Shown here: positions 41,640 through 51,364 of the stretch, piece by piece
Position numbering within the stretch: the stretch's first letter is position 1
Layout of the letters: every line of letters starts with the position of its first letter
Assembly (NCBI RefSeq): GCF_013141865.1
Contig: NZ_RCST01000001.1
Location: 2,480,001 to 2,544,000 of the forward strand
Reading direction: 5' to 3'
DNA from: Methylomonas sp. ZR1
GTDB taxonomy: Bacteria; Pseudomonadota; Gammaproteobacteria; Methylococcales; Methylomonadaceae
Length of the DNA: 64,000 bases
Notes under the pieces: generated by a model
The model's input: the letters and a program-made list of their open reading frames with translations, nothing else
Told to the model about the DNA's origin: nothing
Databases searched by the model: none
Program-made: the position numbers and the translations under genes

Positions 41640-42560
41640 TTAATGGTCGAAGCCGTACAAAAAGGACACGCCGTTGACCACAGCTGTTACCGTGTTGCCG
41701 TTACCTTGATATTCCAGACGATCAAAGCTCATCAATCTGGCCATCGCGATACCGCGGCCATGCAAATCGAACACCCGTTCCGGGGAAAAATCCAGGAAGT
41801 CTTGCCAATCGAAACCATCACCCTGGTCTTGAATGGTGAACACCAGCTTATCCGGCAGACGCTGGAAATGCACAGTAACAAAACGCCGGCTGAATTCCGG
41901 GAGTGTCAAACGTCTTTGAATTTCCTCCAGCCAGACTCCCGCCAGCATCAATTCGCCTTTTTCCGCATAAGAAACCCCCAGATTACCGTGCTCGACCGCA
42001 TTGACCATCAACTCCTGCAAACCCTGGATGACGCGCTCCGGCTCCGGACAGGATTGGGCTAAACAATGACTCAACACCTTCGCTTCATCGAGATCGCGAA
42101 AACGAAATACGGCGGATTGCACTAGTGCCAAAGGACGCCCGGCGCGATTGGCTGTTTCGGACATTTCCTGCAACTCACGGCGTTGTTGCAGTGCGGCATT
42201 GATCACGGCGATCAAGATTTCCGGTTGAATCGGTTTGGTCAGATAGTAATAAGCCCCCTGACTAAGCCCTTCCTGGATGCTTCTTTTGTCGCTGCGGGCG
42301 GTCTGCAGAATCACTGGTATGGCAGCCAAGACCCGATCTCCCTTGATCAATCGCAGTAATTCCATACCGTTCATCCCCGGCAAGCCCCGGTCCAACAGCA
42401 CCAGGTCGTAGCCCATCCGGTCGTGCTGCAATGTTTCCCAGGCAATGCAGCCATTTGCGCAAACCGTCACCTGAAAGCCCTCGGCAGCGAGTAAATCCCG
42501 AATGATGATGGCGATGATTTCCTCGTCTTCAACCAACAATATACGAGCGTGTTGCGTCAT
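41640..42560 (-). CDS. Response regulator with RsbW-like ATPase output
   Basis: This 306-residue protein has a receiver domain (about 6-122: LLVEDEEII, phosphoacceptor in LVLLDRGLPGMNG, lysine in YLTKP). It is fused to a HATPase_c_2 domain with LQELMVNAVEHGNLG and DQGDGFDW...GRGIAMARLM. That pairing resembles anti-sigma kinases of partner-switching systems under receiver control. No cognate STAS or sigma gene is adjacent. The phosphatase-ATPase protein at 59.4-61 kb has a closely similar C-terminal ATPase and might act in the same pathway. Confidence 0.9.
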   Translation of the reverse strand: MTQHARILLVEDEEIIAIIIRDLLAAEGFQVTVCANGCIAWETLQHDRMGYDLVLLDRGLPGMNGMELLRLIKGDRVLAAIPVILQTARSDKRSIQEGLSQGAYYYLTKPIQPEILIAVINAALQQRRELQEMSETANRAGRPLALVQSAVFRFRDLDEAKVLSHCLAQSCPEPERVIQGLQELMVNAVEHGNLGVSYAEKGELMLAGVWLEEIQRRLTLPEFSRRFVTVHFQRLPDKLVFTIQDQGDGFDWQDFLDFSPERVFDLHGRGIAMARLMSFDRLEYQGNGNTVTAVVNGVSFLYGFDH

Positions 42561-42567
42561 GACTCAT

Positions 42568-43668
42568 TTACTCCGGGATTGAATCGAGATGGCGTTGGGC
42601 AATAGCGCAGAATGAATCGAAATCGGCTAAAAATGCATCGGCTATGTCCGGATCAAAGTGGCGACCACGTCCCTCAGCAATAATAGTCTTGACTTCAGCA
42701 AAAGCCATGGGCTCTTTGTAAACGCGCCGGGAAATCAAGGCGTCGAATACATCCGCCAGCGCCATAATCCGCGCGGAAACCGGAATGGCATCGCCGGCCA
42801 ACGCCTCCGGGTAGCCGCTGCCATCCCACTTTTCATGGTGCCAATGCGCGATTTCCTTCGCCAAAATCAGAAACTCCACCGAGCGCGTCGCATCGCGTTC
42901 GGCCATTTCTATCGCATCGCTGCCCAATTTGGCATGGGTCTTCATCACCGCCCATTCTTCGGGAGTGAGTTTGCCTGGCTTTTGCAGGATCGCGTCCGGT
43001 ATCCCAACTTTGCCGATATCGTGTAGCGGCGCGGAGCGTGTCAGCAATTCGATGTAATGATCGGTCAATGTCGCGAAAAAGCGCGGATGGCTCTGCAATG
43101 CAAGCGCCAAATGCTGTACGTAACCTTGGGTGCGCAAGATGTGGTTGCCGGTTTCCGGATCGCGAATTTCCGCCAGATGCGCCAAGGCGCGAATGCTGAC
43201 TTTTTGAATCAACTCGTTTTCGCTCATCCGTTTCGCTATTTCCATTTCCAAGTAGGTGTTTTCGTCGCGCAACCAATCTCTGGCCTGCTTTAACTCCAAC
43301 TGGGTGCGGATCCGCGCTAAAACGATGGGTGGCAGAATGGGTTTGGTAATGTAATCGACCGCGCCGACATCCAATCCATGCAGTTCGGACTCCATGCTGT
43401 CCATCGCCGTGACGAATATCACCGGAATCGTGCGCGTAATGGGATCGGCGCGCAGATGCTCGAAGACTTGGTAACCGTCCATGCCCGGCATCATCACGTC
43501 AAGCAAAATCAAGTCCGGATAAGGCTGATTGGCGGCCATCTGCAAGGCTCTTTGCCCGGAGGTAGCGACGCGCACGCGGTATTGCGGTTGCAGTAATTCG
43601 CTGATGACGGTGAGATTTTCCGGAGAATCATCGACTACCAAAATGGTTTTGCTTTTAGTATCCAACAT
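42568..43668 (-). CDS. HD-GYP response regulator (c-di-GMP phosphodiesterase, RpfG type)
   Basis: This 366-residue protein has a receiver (about 8-125: ILVVDDSPENL, LILLDVMMPGMDG, KPI). An HD-GYP domain with LLTRSAPLHDIGKVGIPD and HHEKWDGSGYPEAL keeps the HD pair and the full GYP motif. It should therefore hydrolyse c-di-GMP when activated. It is the first gene of the five-gene minus-strand signalling operon and lies seven bases before the receiver-ATPase gene. Confidence 0.94.
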   Translation of the reverse strand: MLDTKSKTILVVDDSPENLTVISELLQPQYRVRVATSGQRALQMAANQPYPDLILLDVMMPGMDGYQVFEHLRADPITRTIPVIFVTAMDSMESELHGLDVGAVDYITKPILPPIVLARIRTQLELKQARDWLRDENTYLEMEIAKRMSENELIQKVSIRALAHLAEIRDPETGNHILRTQGYVQHLALALQSHPRFFATLTDHYIELLTRSAPLHDIGKVGIPDAILQKPGKLTPEEWAVMKTHAKLGSDAIEMAERDATRSVEFLILAKEIAHWHHEKWDGSGYPEALAGDAIPVSARIMALADVFDALISRRVYKEPMAFAEVKTIIAEGRGRHFDPDIADAFLADFDSFCAIAQRHLDSIPE

Positions 43669-43786
43669 ACTTCCCCCGAGAACGGCCGATTATTGTTGTT
43701 ATGGCCTGAAGAAAATTCATCAATTTTGCTAGTTTACATAGTGAAATGAACAATATCCCGATAATAAACGGAATTACCAAACCTGA

Positions 43787-45076
<1,290 letters not shown>

Positions 45077-45109
45077 AAACCGCCGTTACGTTTCAAAATA
45101 CGGTGGTTT
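45077..45109 (+). terminator. Hairpin after tgt
   Basis: AAACCGCCGT (45077-45086) pairs with ACGGTGGTTT (45100-45109) with one G-U pair around a 13-base loop. It starts immediately after the tgt stop. There is no long T-run, so termination may be partial. Confidence 0.5.
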
Positions 45110-45147
45110 GCCGGCAAGCCGCCGGATGCTTTACCCGTGTTGAGCGG

Positions 45148-46299
45148 CTAAGCACCGCCCAACATCTCTAAGGCCAGTTGCGCCATATTTTTTGAGCCGC
45201 CGCCATCACCAAGCTGATGTTTGACGGCCTGCAACGCCGCTAGACAATTTTGCCGATAATCCCCGTCGTCCAACAGTTGCACAATCTCGGCCGCCAAATT
45301 TTCCGGTGTTAGTTGCTCCTGAATCAATTCCTTGACGATGGCTTTGCCGGCAATGATATTCGGCAGCCCGATAAATGGAATTTTTACCAAGCGCTTACCC
45401 AACCAGTAACTAAACGCCGCCAGCCGGTATACGATGACCATCGGCACCCCGAGTAAGGCAATTTCCAGCGAGGCGGTGCCGGAAGTGGTCATCACCGCAT
45501 CGCAGCATTGGATGACATCATAGGGCTGCTGTTTGATCACCTTAACGGCTAGCGAAGTGTTTACGAAATGCGCAGCCAATACCGCATCGCTGATCGAATC
45601 GGCTTGCGGCAAGACAAACTGCAATTCCGGCCGCTGCGCGGCCAAACTAGCCGCCGCTGCCAACATCACCGGCAGGATACGTTTGATCTCGTTGCCGCGG
45701 CTGCCAGGGAGTATGCCGACGACAGGCCGATGGGGATCCAGGCCAAACAACGCGCAATCTTCGGAGCGACTGCGCTGCGGATGGACTTTATCGACGGAAG
45801 GATGACCCACATAACGGACCGGGACATTTTCGGCTTCGTAATAGCGGGTCTCGAACGGAAAAATCACCGCCATCATGTCGATGGCCTTGCCGTAGGTCAC
45901 CACCCTGCCCGGCCGCCAAGCCCAAACTTGCGGACTGACGTAAAACAACACCTTCACGCCTTGGCTTTTTGCAAAGCGCGCCAGCTTGAGGTTGAACTCT
46001 TTGTAATCGACGCAAACCAGCAAATCCGGTTTTTCATCGCGAATGATCTGTTTCAGTAAATTCAATGCGCGGCGGATCTCGCCGTAGTGCTTCAAAATTT
46101 CCACCAAACCGATCACGCCGATGCCGGCCGAGTCGTAGCGCACGTCGATACCGGCCTGGCGCATTTTGCTGCCGCCCATGCCGATGCCGCGCACCGCCGG
46201 ACAGCGCTGTTTCAATTCCAGAAACATATTGGCGGCGTGTTGGTCGCCGGAGGATTCGCCGGCGCTAAACAGCACCGTGTAGGCAGATTGATTGGTCAT
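45148..46299 (-). CDS. lpxB: Lipid-A-disaccharide synthase
   Basis: This 383-residue glycosyltransferase (GT19) joins UDP-2,3-diacyl-hexosamine and lipid X in lipid A synthesis on the inner-membrane face. It shows LFSAGESSGDQHAANM at the start, IGMGGSKMRQAG, YVSPQVWAWRPGRV, ILPGSRGNEIKRILP and TSGTASLEIALLGVPMVIVY. Upstream on the same strand are gnnB and gnnA, which convert UDP-GlcNAc to its 3-amino form. Its substrates here are therefore probably built on 2,3-diamino-glucose. A short palindromic repeat separates it from gnnB. Confidence 0.97.
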   Translation of the reverse strand: MTNQSAYTVLFSAGESSGDQHAANMFLELKQRCPAVRGIGMGGSKMRQAGIDVRYDSAGIGVIGLVEILKHYGEIRRALNLLKQIIRDEKPDLLVCVDYKEFNLKLARFAKSQGVKVLFYVSPQVWAWRPGRVVTYGKAIDMMAVIFPFETRYYEAENVPVRYVGHPSVDKVHPQRSRSEDCALFGLDPHRPVVGILPGSRGNEIKRILPVMLAAAASLAAQRPELQFVLPQADSISDAVLAAHFVNTSLAVKVIKQQPYDVIQCCDAVMTTSGTASLEIALLGVPMVIVYRLAAFSYWLGKRLVKIPFIGLPNIIAGKAIVKELIQEQLTPENLAAEIVQLLDDGDYRQNCLAALQAVKHQLGDGGGSKNMAQLALEMLGGA

Positions 46300-46311
46300 T
46301 TGAGAGTTGTT

Positions 46312-46338
46312 GGTGGGCTGCGTGTTGCTTAGCCCACC
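46312..46338. repeat. Palindromic GGTGGGCT...AGCCCACC repeat
   Basis: Arms at 46312-46319 and 46331-46338 are perfectly complementary and are followed by CTAC. Such GTGGGC palindromes recur between genes in many proteobacteria. Here it lies between gnnB and lpxB, where it could also act as a weak terminator. Confidence 0.55.
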
Positions 46339-46360
46339 CTACATTAATGCGTTTCGGAAT

Positions 46361-47458
46361 TTACGCTTGGAAAACGCCGCGAATGACGCCGACAATTTGC
46401 TTGACGGTATCGTCGCTCAGATTGGAACAAATCGGTAAAGAGAAGCAACGCGCCGCAACCGACTCAGTAACCGGCAGGGAAAGGCCGGCGCACTCTTCTT
46501 TAAACACATTTTGTTGATGCAGCGGTACCGGATAGTAGACGGCACAGCCAATCTTCTGCTCTTGCAAGGCTTTCATGACCTCGTCGCGGCGGTCGGACAA
46601 CAAAGTGTATTGATGATAGACATGCACACCAATGCCGTCTTCATACGGCGTAGTCAAAGGCAAATCGGCCATCAGATCAGAATACAAGTGCGCGGCATGG
46701 CGGCGAGCTGAATTGTATTGATCGATGCGTTTTAACTTAGCGCGCAACACCACGGCCTGTAGCTCGTCCAGTCGGCTGTTGTAGCCTATCACGTCATGGT
46801 AATAGCGCACGTCCGAACCGTGATTGCGGTATTGCTTGATCTTGGCCGCCGTCGCGTCGGAATCGGTCGTCACCAAGCCGCCGTCGCCGAAGCAGCCCAG
46901 GTTCTTGCTGGGAAAGAAACTAAAACCGGCCGCGTTGCCGAAACTGCCGGTTTGCTTGTTGTAAACCGTCGCGCCGAAGGATTGCGCGCAGTCTTCTATC
47001 AGTTTCAAACCATGTTTGTCGCAAATAGCTTTGATGGCCGGCAAATCGGCAGGTTGACCGAACAGATGCACCGGCATCACCGCCTTGGTTTTGGCTGTGA
47101 TGGCTTTTTCGATATTTTCCGGGGTGATATTGAACGTGCCCGGATCGATGTCGACAAACACCGGTTTGGCGCCAACGTATTTGATTGCTTCTGCGGTGGC
47201 AATAAAAGTAAATGCGCTAGTAATGACTTCGTCGCCCGCGCCTATGCCTTCCGCCAATAAGGCTAAATGCAATGCATCGGTACCGGATGCGCAACCGATG
47301 GCATGTTTAACGCCCAGATACGCAGCGGCTTCTTTTTCAAAAGCCTGCACATTCGGCCCCAGGATAAACGCGCAATTGTTAAGGGTTTCGGTGAAACCGC
47401 CGACGATTTCATCTTGAATTTCCGCATACTGCGCTTGCAGATTGACCATGGGGATCAT
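46361..47458 (-). CDS. gnnB: Sugar nucleotide aminotransferase, GnnB-like (DegT/DnrJ/EryC1/StrS)
   Basis: This 365-residue PLP enzyme has MVNLQAQYAEIQDEI at the start, ASGTDALHLALLAEGIG, HLFGQPADLPAI, EDCAQSFGA and the PLP-lysine stretch FFPSKNLGCFGDGG. In Acidithiobacillus and Leptospira, GnnB transaminates the 3-keto sugar made by GnnA to give UDP-GlcNAc3N for lipid A. Position between a GnnA-type oxidoreductase and lpxB supports the same role. An alternative is a WlbC/WbpE-like enzyme for surface polysaccharide. Confidence 0.85.
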   Translation of the reverse strand: MIPMVNLQAQYAEIQDEIVGGFTETLNNCAFILGPNVQAFEKEAAAYLGVKHAIGCASGTDALHLALLAEGIGAGDEVITSAFTFIATAEAIKYVGAKPVFVDIDPGTFNITPENIEKAITAKTKAVMPVHLFGQPADLPAIKAICDKHGLKLIEDCAQSFGATVYNKQTGSFGNAAGFSFFPSKNLGCFGDGGLVTTDSDATAAKIKQYRNHGSDVRYYHDVIGYNSRLDELQAVVLRAKLKRIDQYNSARRHAAHLYSDLMADLPLTTPYEDGIGVHVYHQYTLLSDRRDEVMKALQEQKIGCAVYYPVPLHQQNVFKEECAGLSLPVTESVAARCFSLPICSNLSDDTVKQIVGVIRGVFQA

Positions 47459-47470
47459 AGTGTCAGCCCT

Positions 47471-48409
47471 TTATCGATGGGTTAAAAATTTGGTGATTTC
47501 TATCGCGGTAGCCAAGGCTTTGCGGCCCGCTTCGCCGGGGACCAGCGGATTCTCGCCGGTCTTGATGCAATTGACAAAATGTTTAATCTCATCAAGCAAG
47601 GCATCGCCGCTTTCAAAGACCGATTCTTCGGTGACGATTTCCGGAATACCGGGGAACATTTCTTTATCGCCGGTTCTGTGTTTAATCAAAACCCGATTCT
47701 GAAAATCCACGGAAATATAGGAACAAGGACGGAACATGCGCATCTTGCGTTCCATTTTCATGCTGATGCGGCTGGCGGTGACATTGGCCACGCAACCGTT
47801 TTTAAAGGTGATGCGGGCATTGGCGATGTCGGTGCCTTGCGTCAGCACCGCCGTGCCGCTGGCATCGATTTTTTCCACTTCCGAATCGACCAGCGCCATG
47901 ATGATGTCGATGTCGTGAATCATTAAATCCAACACCACGCTGACATCGTTGGCGCGCGGATTGAACGGAGACAAGCGATGCGACTCGATGAACAGAGGTT
48001 TGTCTTCCATTTTCTCCAAACCGCGTACGGCAGGGTTGAAGCGTTCCAAATGCCCGACCTGCAGAATAACGTTCTTTTCCTTGGCAATCGCGATCAGTTC
48101 ATCGGCTTCTTCTACGGTAACGGTGATCGGCTTTTCCACCAGTACATGCGCACCGGCATTCAGAAAGTCTTTGGACACGCTGTGATGGTAGCTGGTGGGC
48201 ACCACAACACTCACCGCATCGACTTTGCCGAGTAAATCATGGTAATTCGTCAACGCTTGAGCGCCGTTTTTTTCGGCAACTTGTTGCGCCGCCTCGGCAT
48301 TGATGTCAACCACCGCCACCAACTCGCAATCCTTTAACGATGCGTATTTTTCCGCATGAAATTTTCCTAAATATCCGGCACCTATCACGGCACATTTCAG
48401 TTTATTCAT
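47471..48409 (-). CDS. gnnA: Gfo/Idh/MocA oxidoreductase, GnnA-like
   Basis: This protein of about 312 residues has the NAD-binding start MNKLKCAVIGAGYLGKFHAE and the family motif HVLVEKPITVT. The catalytic HLERFNPAV and the histidine stretch DLMIHDIDIIMALV are also present. I start it at the ATG at 48409; the frame reaches 48478 but the Rossmann motif fixes the N-terminus. In the GnnA/GnnB pathway it oxidises the 3-OH of UDP-GlcNAc. The next gene, twelve bases on, is gnnB. Confidence 0.82.
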   Translation of the reverse strand: MNKLKCAVIGAGYLGKFHAEKYASLKDCELVAVVDINAEAAQQVAEKNGAQALTNYHDLLGKVDAVSVVVPTSYHHSVSKDFLNAGAHVLVEKPITVTVEEADELIAIAKEKNVILQVGHLERFNPAVRGLEKMEDKPLFIESHRLSPFNPRANDVSVVLDLMIHDIDIIMALVDSEVEKIDASGTAVLTQGTDIANARITFKNGCVANVTASRISMKMERKMRMFRPCSYISVDFQNRVLIKHRTGDKEMFPGIPEIVTEESVFESGDALLDEIKHFVNCIKTGENPLVPGEAGRKALATAIEITKFLTHR

Positions 48410-48780
48410 AAACGACCTAAGCTTGATTCGCGGTTTCCCAGCCTTTGACAGACGCGCGCCGGGCATAAAACCGTTCATTGTAACATCAGATTCTGTGTTG
48501 AATAAGCCGCACCAGCATTCGCAAACGGATCGGCGAATGATTAACCAAGCCCTTAGATACCATTCGCCTTTATGCCCTTGAGGCTACTGGGTCTATCGAA
48601 GGACAAACCACTCCAGGCTTTGACGAACTCAGTTCGAACGGGGCGCCAGGGATAAGTTGAGTTCGTTGAATAAGGCCAGCCCCATGCATCAACTTGAAAT
48701 GCCGACAAAAGCAACTAACCTTGCCTCGATACGAAGATTCTGAAAAAAATGTAGTCCTAAGCTTACACACAGAGACAGAT
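48410..48780. other. Divergent intergenic region with degenerate repeats
   Basis: This stretch lies between gnnA (-) and the porin (+). It contains a 13-base palindrome, CGAACTCAGTTCG (48624-48636), and a related AGTTGAGTTCGTTG about 20 bases on. GTTGAATAAG occurs twice (about 48498 and 48666). These look like remnants of a dispersed repeat. No gene or clear promoter was recognised. Confidence 0.4.
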
Positions 48781-50247
48781 ATGCATCCAAGAAACCAGCG
48801 AATAGCTATCGCCCTGCTCAGCCTGGCAGCCCACGCCAACGCGCATGCCACCGCTGCGGAAGACGAACATATCCGCCAGATTGTGCAAGGCGTGCTGAAA
48901 GAAAAAGACCAGAAAATCGAACAACTGGAAGCCCGTATCAAACAACTGGAACAAGAAAGAAGCGGCGCTGTAGCGGCAGCGCCAAGCCCGGCAGTCGCTA
49001 AGGCCGGCGAACCCGCCCCGGCACCGGTGAAAACGGCTGCGAACGGCAAACCTGAACCAACCGTGGACACCAAACTCCAGGCCCTGGACAAAAAAATTGC
49101 CGCATTAAAAGAAGCGGCCGAAGCCAACGGCCTGCAAATGAGCGGTTTTTTCGACATCAACGCCAAAACCGGCAACTCCACCGATCAAACTTTCAGCGTC
49201 GGCTCGGTGGAACTGGATCTGGACTATGTACACGACGACCACTTCGGTGCCAGCTCGGCTTTAGTGTTATGCGGCAACTCATCCAACGCCGACTATGGTG
49301 CGCCCGGTGCGGTATTCTGCGGTAACAGCGGCCCCGGCGCGCTGAGTGGCGGCAGCACAATGGCCGGTATCGCCGTCGCGCTGGTCGACTACCATATGTT
49401 TAATGATCGTATCCCGCCACGCGGCCGGATTTTCAATAACAAAGGTCTGCACATCCAGGCCGGCCGTTTCGACTTACCGTTCGGCAACGATTACCAAAAC
49501 TTCGCTAACAAAGACCGCATCACTGTTACCGCACCGTTGACCACCTCCCGCATGCAATTGGGCGGTTACAATGCCGACGGCATTCGTTCCTACGGTGCCT
49601 GGGATATATTCAACTATTCGGTATTCTGGACCGACGCGCTGTACGCCAATGACGGCCATACCGTCGGCGGCCGGGTGGGCCTGGCTATGGGGCAAAATAC
49701 CTACAAAATCCACAACGCCAATCCGGAAGGTATCGAAATCGGTGTCTCCCATCTGAGCGAGTTCGATGGCGAAAACCGCATCCGCAATACCGTTTACGGC
49801 GCTGACTTGAGTATCGGCTACGGCATGTGGCGTTTACAAAACGAATTCATGCTGCTGAACGCACATCAACAGGTGTTTTTGGAACAAGACGCGGATGGCA
49901 ACCCACTACCTGTCATCATCCCCGATCCAAACACCAGCCCGTTCGGCAAGGGCCACCAATTGGGCTACCACTCCACGCTGACCGTGGATTTGGAAAGCCT
50001 GAGCAAACAGCCCATCGTGGTGTTCGCCCGCTACAGCCGCTGGCAGCCTTCGCAAGACCTTGGCCTGGACTTTGATGGCAGCACCGTGGCGATCAACGAT
50101 CTCTCCATGCTTAGCCTCGGGTTTAACTACAAATTCAGCGATCATTTACGGGTCAAATTTGAATACAACGATTCGCTGGGCACCGAAACCGCCGAGCGTT
50201 ATTTCGACAGAAAACTGGGCATAGCCCAAATCGTCATGTCTTTTTAA
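48781..50247 (+). CDS. Outer-membrane porin with N-terminal coiled coil
   Basis: About 488 residues from the ATG at 48781. The signal peptide (LLSLAAHANAHATA) is followed by a coiled coil, with DQKIEQLEARIKQLEQE around residues 41-57. An Ala/Pro-rich linker follows, then a beta-barrel ending in IAQIVMSF. The layout (periplasmic trimeric coiled coil plus barrel) fits DUF3573-like porins. An internal GNSSNADYGAPGAVFCGNSG holds a cysteine that pairs with one at LVLCGN. Two bases after the stop begins a tetraheme cytochrome gene, so porin and cytochrome are co-expressed. Confidence 0.85.
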   Translation: MHPRNQRIAIALLSLAAHANAHATAAEDEHIRQIVQGVLKEKDQKIEQLEARIKQLEQERSGAVAAAPSPAVAKAGEPAPAPVKTAANGKPEPTVDTKLQALDKKIAALKEAAEANGLQMSGFFDINAKTGNSTDQTFSVGSVELDLDYVHDDHFGASSALVLCGNSSNADYGAPGAVFCGNSGPGALSGGSTMAGIAVALVDYHMFNDRIPPRGRIFNNKGLHIQAGRFDLPFGNDYQNFANKDRITVTAPLTTSRMQLGGYNADGIRSYGAWDIFNYSVFWTDALYANDGHTVGGRVGLAMGQNTYKIHNANPEGIEIGVSHLSEFDGENRIRNTVYGADLSIGYGMWRLQNEFMLLNAHQQVFLEQDADGNPLPVIIPDPNTSPFGKGHQLGYHSTLTVDLESLSKQPIVVFARYSRWQPSQDLGLDFDGSTVAINDLSMLSLGFNYKFSDHLRVKFEYNDSLGTETAERYFDRKLGIAQIVMSF

Positions 50248-50249
50248 TC

Positions 50250-50756
50250 ATGAACAAGCTCCTATACAAATGCTTATTGGCCGGCGGCACCGGCGCACTT
50301 TTGTTATTGTTCGTCAGTGGCGCGCATACCGCCGACGACAATCCGCACCTCATTTCCAAGCAATCGCCGCAAGCGGGGTGTAGTAATTGCCATACCACGA
50401 CGCCGGAAATCAAAGAGGACGGCATTTTACACAGCAAAAATATATCAGCGGATCAAACCACCTTTAGCAAGGACGGCGTGGCCATGTGCTCCTCGTGCCA
50501 TAATCCCAACCAAGGCCACAAAGTGGGCTTGAATATCGACTTTCCGGTACCCGCCGACTTACCGCTTAACGAGGAAAACGACATTACCTGTCTGACCTGC
50601 CACTACACGCACGGCAAGCTGGATAGCGACCGGCCGCAAGCCAGCCACAGCTTCATGGATAAACTAATGAACGCCGAAAGGCTGAAAAAAAGCTTTTTAC
50701 TCCGCCGTAACAACAGCGACGGCGAGCTCTGTTTAACTTGTCACAACGTCAACTAA
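50250..50756 (+). CDS. Periplasmic tetraheme cytochrome c
   Basis: This 168-residue protein has a signal peptide (LLAGGTGALLLLFVSGAHTA) and four CxxCH heme sites: Cys44-His48, Cys80-His84, Cys114-His118 and Cys161-His165. The spacing and additional histidines (HSKNIS, GHKVG, YTHGK, ASHSF) suggest bis-histidine hemes of a DmsE/NrfB-like or cytochrome c7-type fold. It should carry electrons in the periplasm. The start is two bases after the porin stop, and the end overlaps the upstream extension of the HAMP gene frame. Confidence 0.92.
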   Translation: MNKLLYKCLLAGGTGALLLLFVSGAHTADDNPHLISKQSPQAGCSNCHTTTPEIKEDGILHSKNISADQTTFSKDGVAMCSSCHNPNQGHKVGLNIDFPVPADLPLNEENDITCLTCHYTHGKLDSDRPQASHSFMDKLMNAERLKKSFLLRRNNSDGELCLTCHNVN

Positions 50757-50767
50757 GGTTCCTGAAA

Positions 50768-51349
50768 ATGAACAATACCGTTACCAAACGTCGCCAAATT
50801 TTTATCAAAAGGGATTTTCAAGGCCGTTTCATCCTCGGCGCTTTTGCACTGATATTGCTGGCCGGATTATGTTCGGCCTTACTGATTTATTGGATGACCG
50901 GCGGCGATCTGCAGGCCCAATCCCAGTCGGCGCACGCCAATATCGTTAATGCGGCGGAACGCCTGGGCGTATCGATTTTAATCGGCAACTTGGTGGCCAT
51001 TTTGGTTGCCGGCGGCATTGCGGTGAGCACCGTTCTTTACGCCTCGCATAAAATCGCCGGGCCCTTATATCGCTTCGAAACACTCTGCCAAGAGGTCGGC
51101 GACGGCAAGCTTGATACCGTCACGCACTTGCGAGAAAACGATCAGCTACAGGATTTGGCGCTGTCGTTTTCGAATATGGTTGCCAAACTACGCAACCGCC
51201 GCGAGCATCGCGCACGCTTAATTGCCGAACTCAACCGGCAGATCGGTTTGTACGCCTTAAACAACGGCGACGCCCTGTCAGAAGCCCAACACCATGCCGT
51301 TGCGGCAATGGCGGCGTTGGTGACTGATTTAGAAAAACTTGAAAAATAA
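50768..51349 (+). CDS. Two-helix membrane protein with HAMP domain
   Basis: About 193 residues from the ATG at 50768, eleven bases after the cytochrome stop (a start at 50738 would overlap it). TM1 lies at about 24-44 (FILGAFALILLAGLCSALLIYW) and TM2 at about 75-100. Then comes a HAMP segment (YASHKIAGPLYRFETLCQEV...LQDLALSFSNMVAKL) and a short helical tail. There is no output domain. It probably relays a periplasmic signal, perhaps cytochrome redox state, to the chemoreceptor encoded just downstream. Confidence 0.8.
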   Translation: MNNTVTKRRQIFIKRDFQGRFILGAFALILLAGLCSALLIYWMTGGDLQAQSQSAHANIVNAAERLGVSILIGNLVAILVAGGIAVSTVLYASHKIAGPLYRFETLCQEVGDGKLDTVTHLRENDQLQDLALSFSNMVAKLRNRREHRARLIAELNRQIGLYALNNGDALSEAQHHAVAAMAALVTDLEKLEK

Positions 51350-51364
51350 TTACCCAAAAACCTC

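Noticed and set aside
48570..49181. 203-residue minus-strand open frame over the porin start
   Set aside because: It is antisense to the porin signal peptide and coiled coil, is low-complexity (Ser/Ala/Cys-rich), and has no ribosome-binding site. It is a shadow frame.
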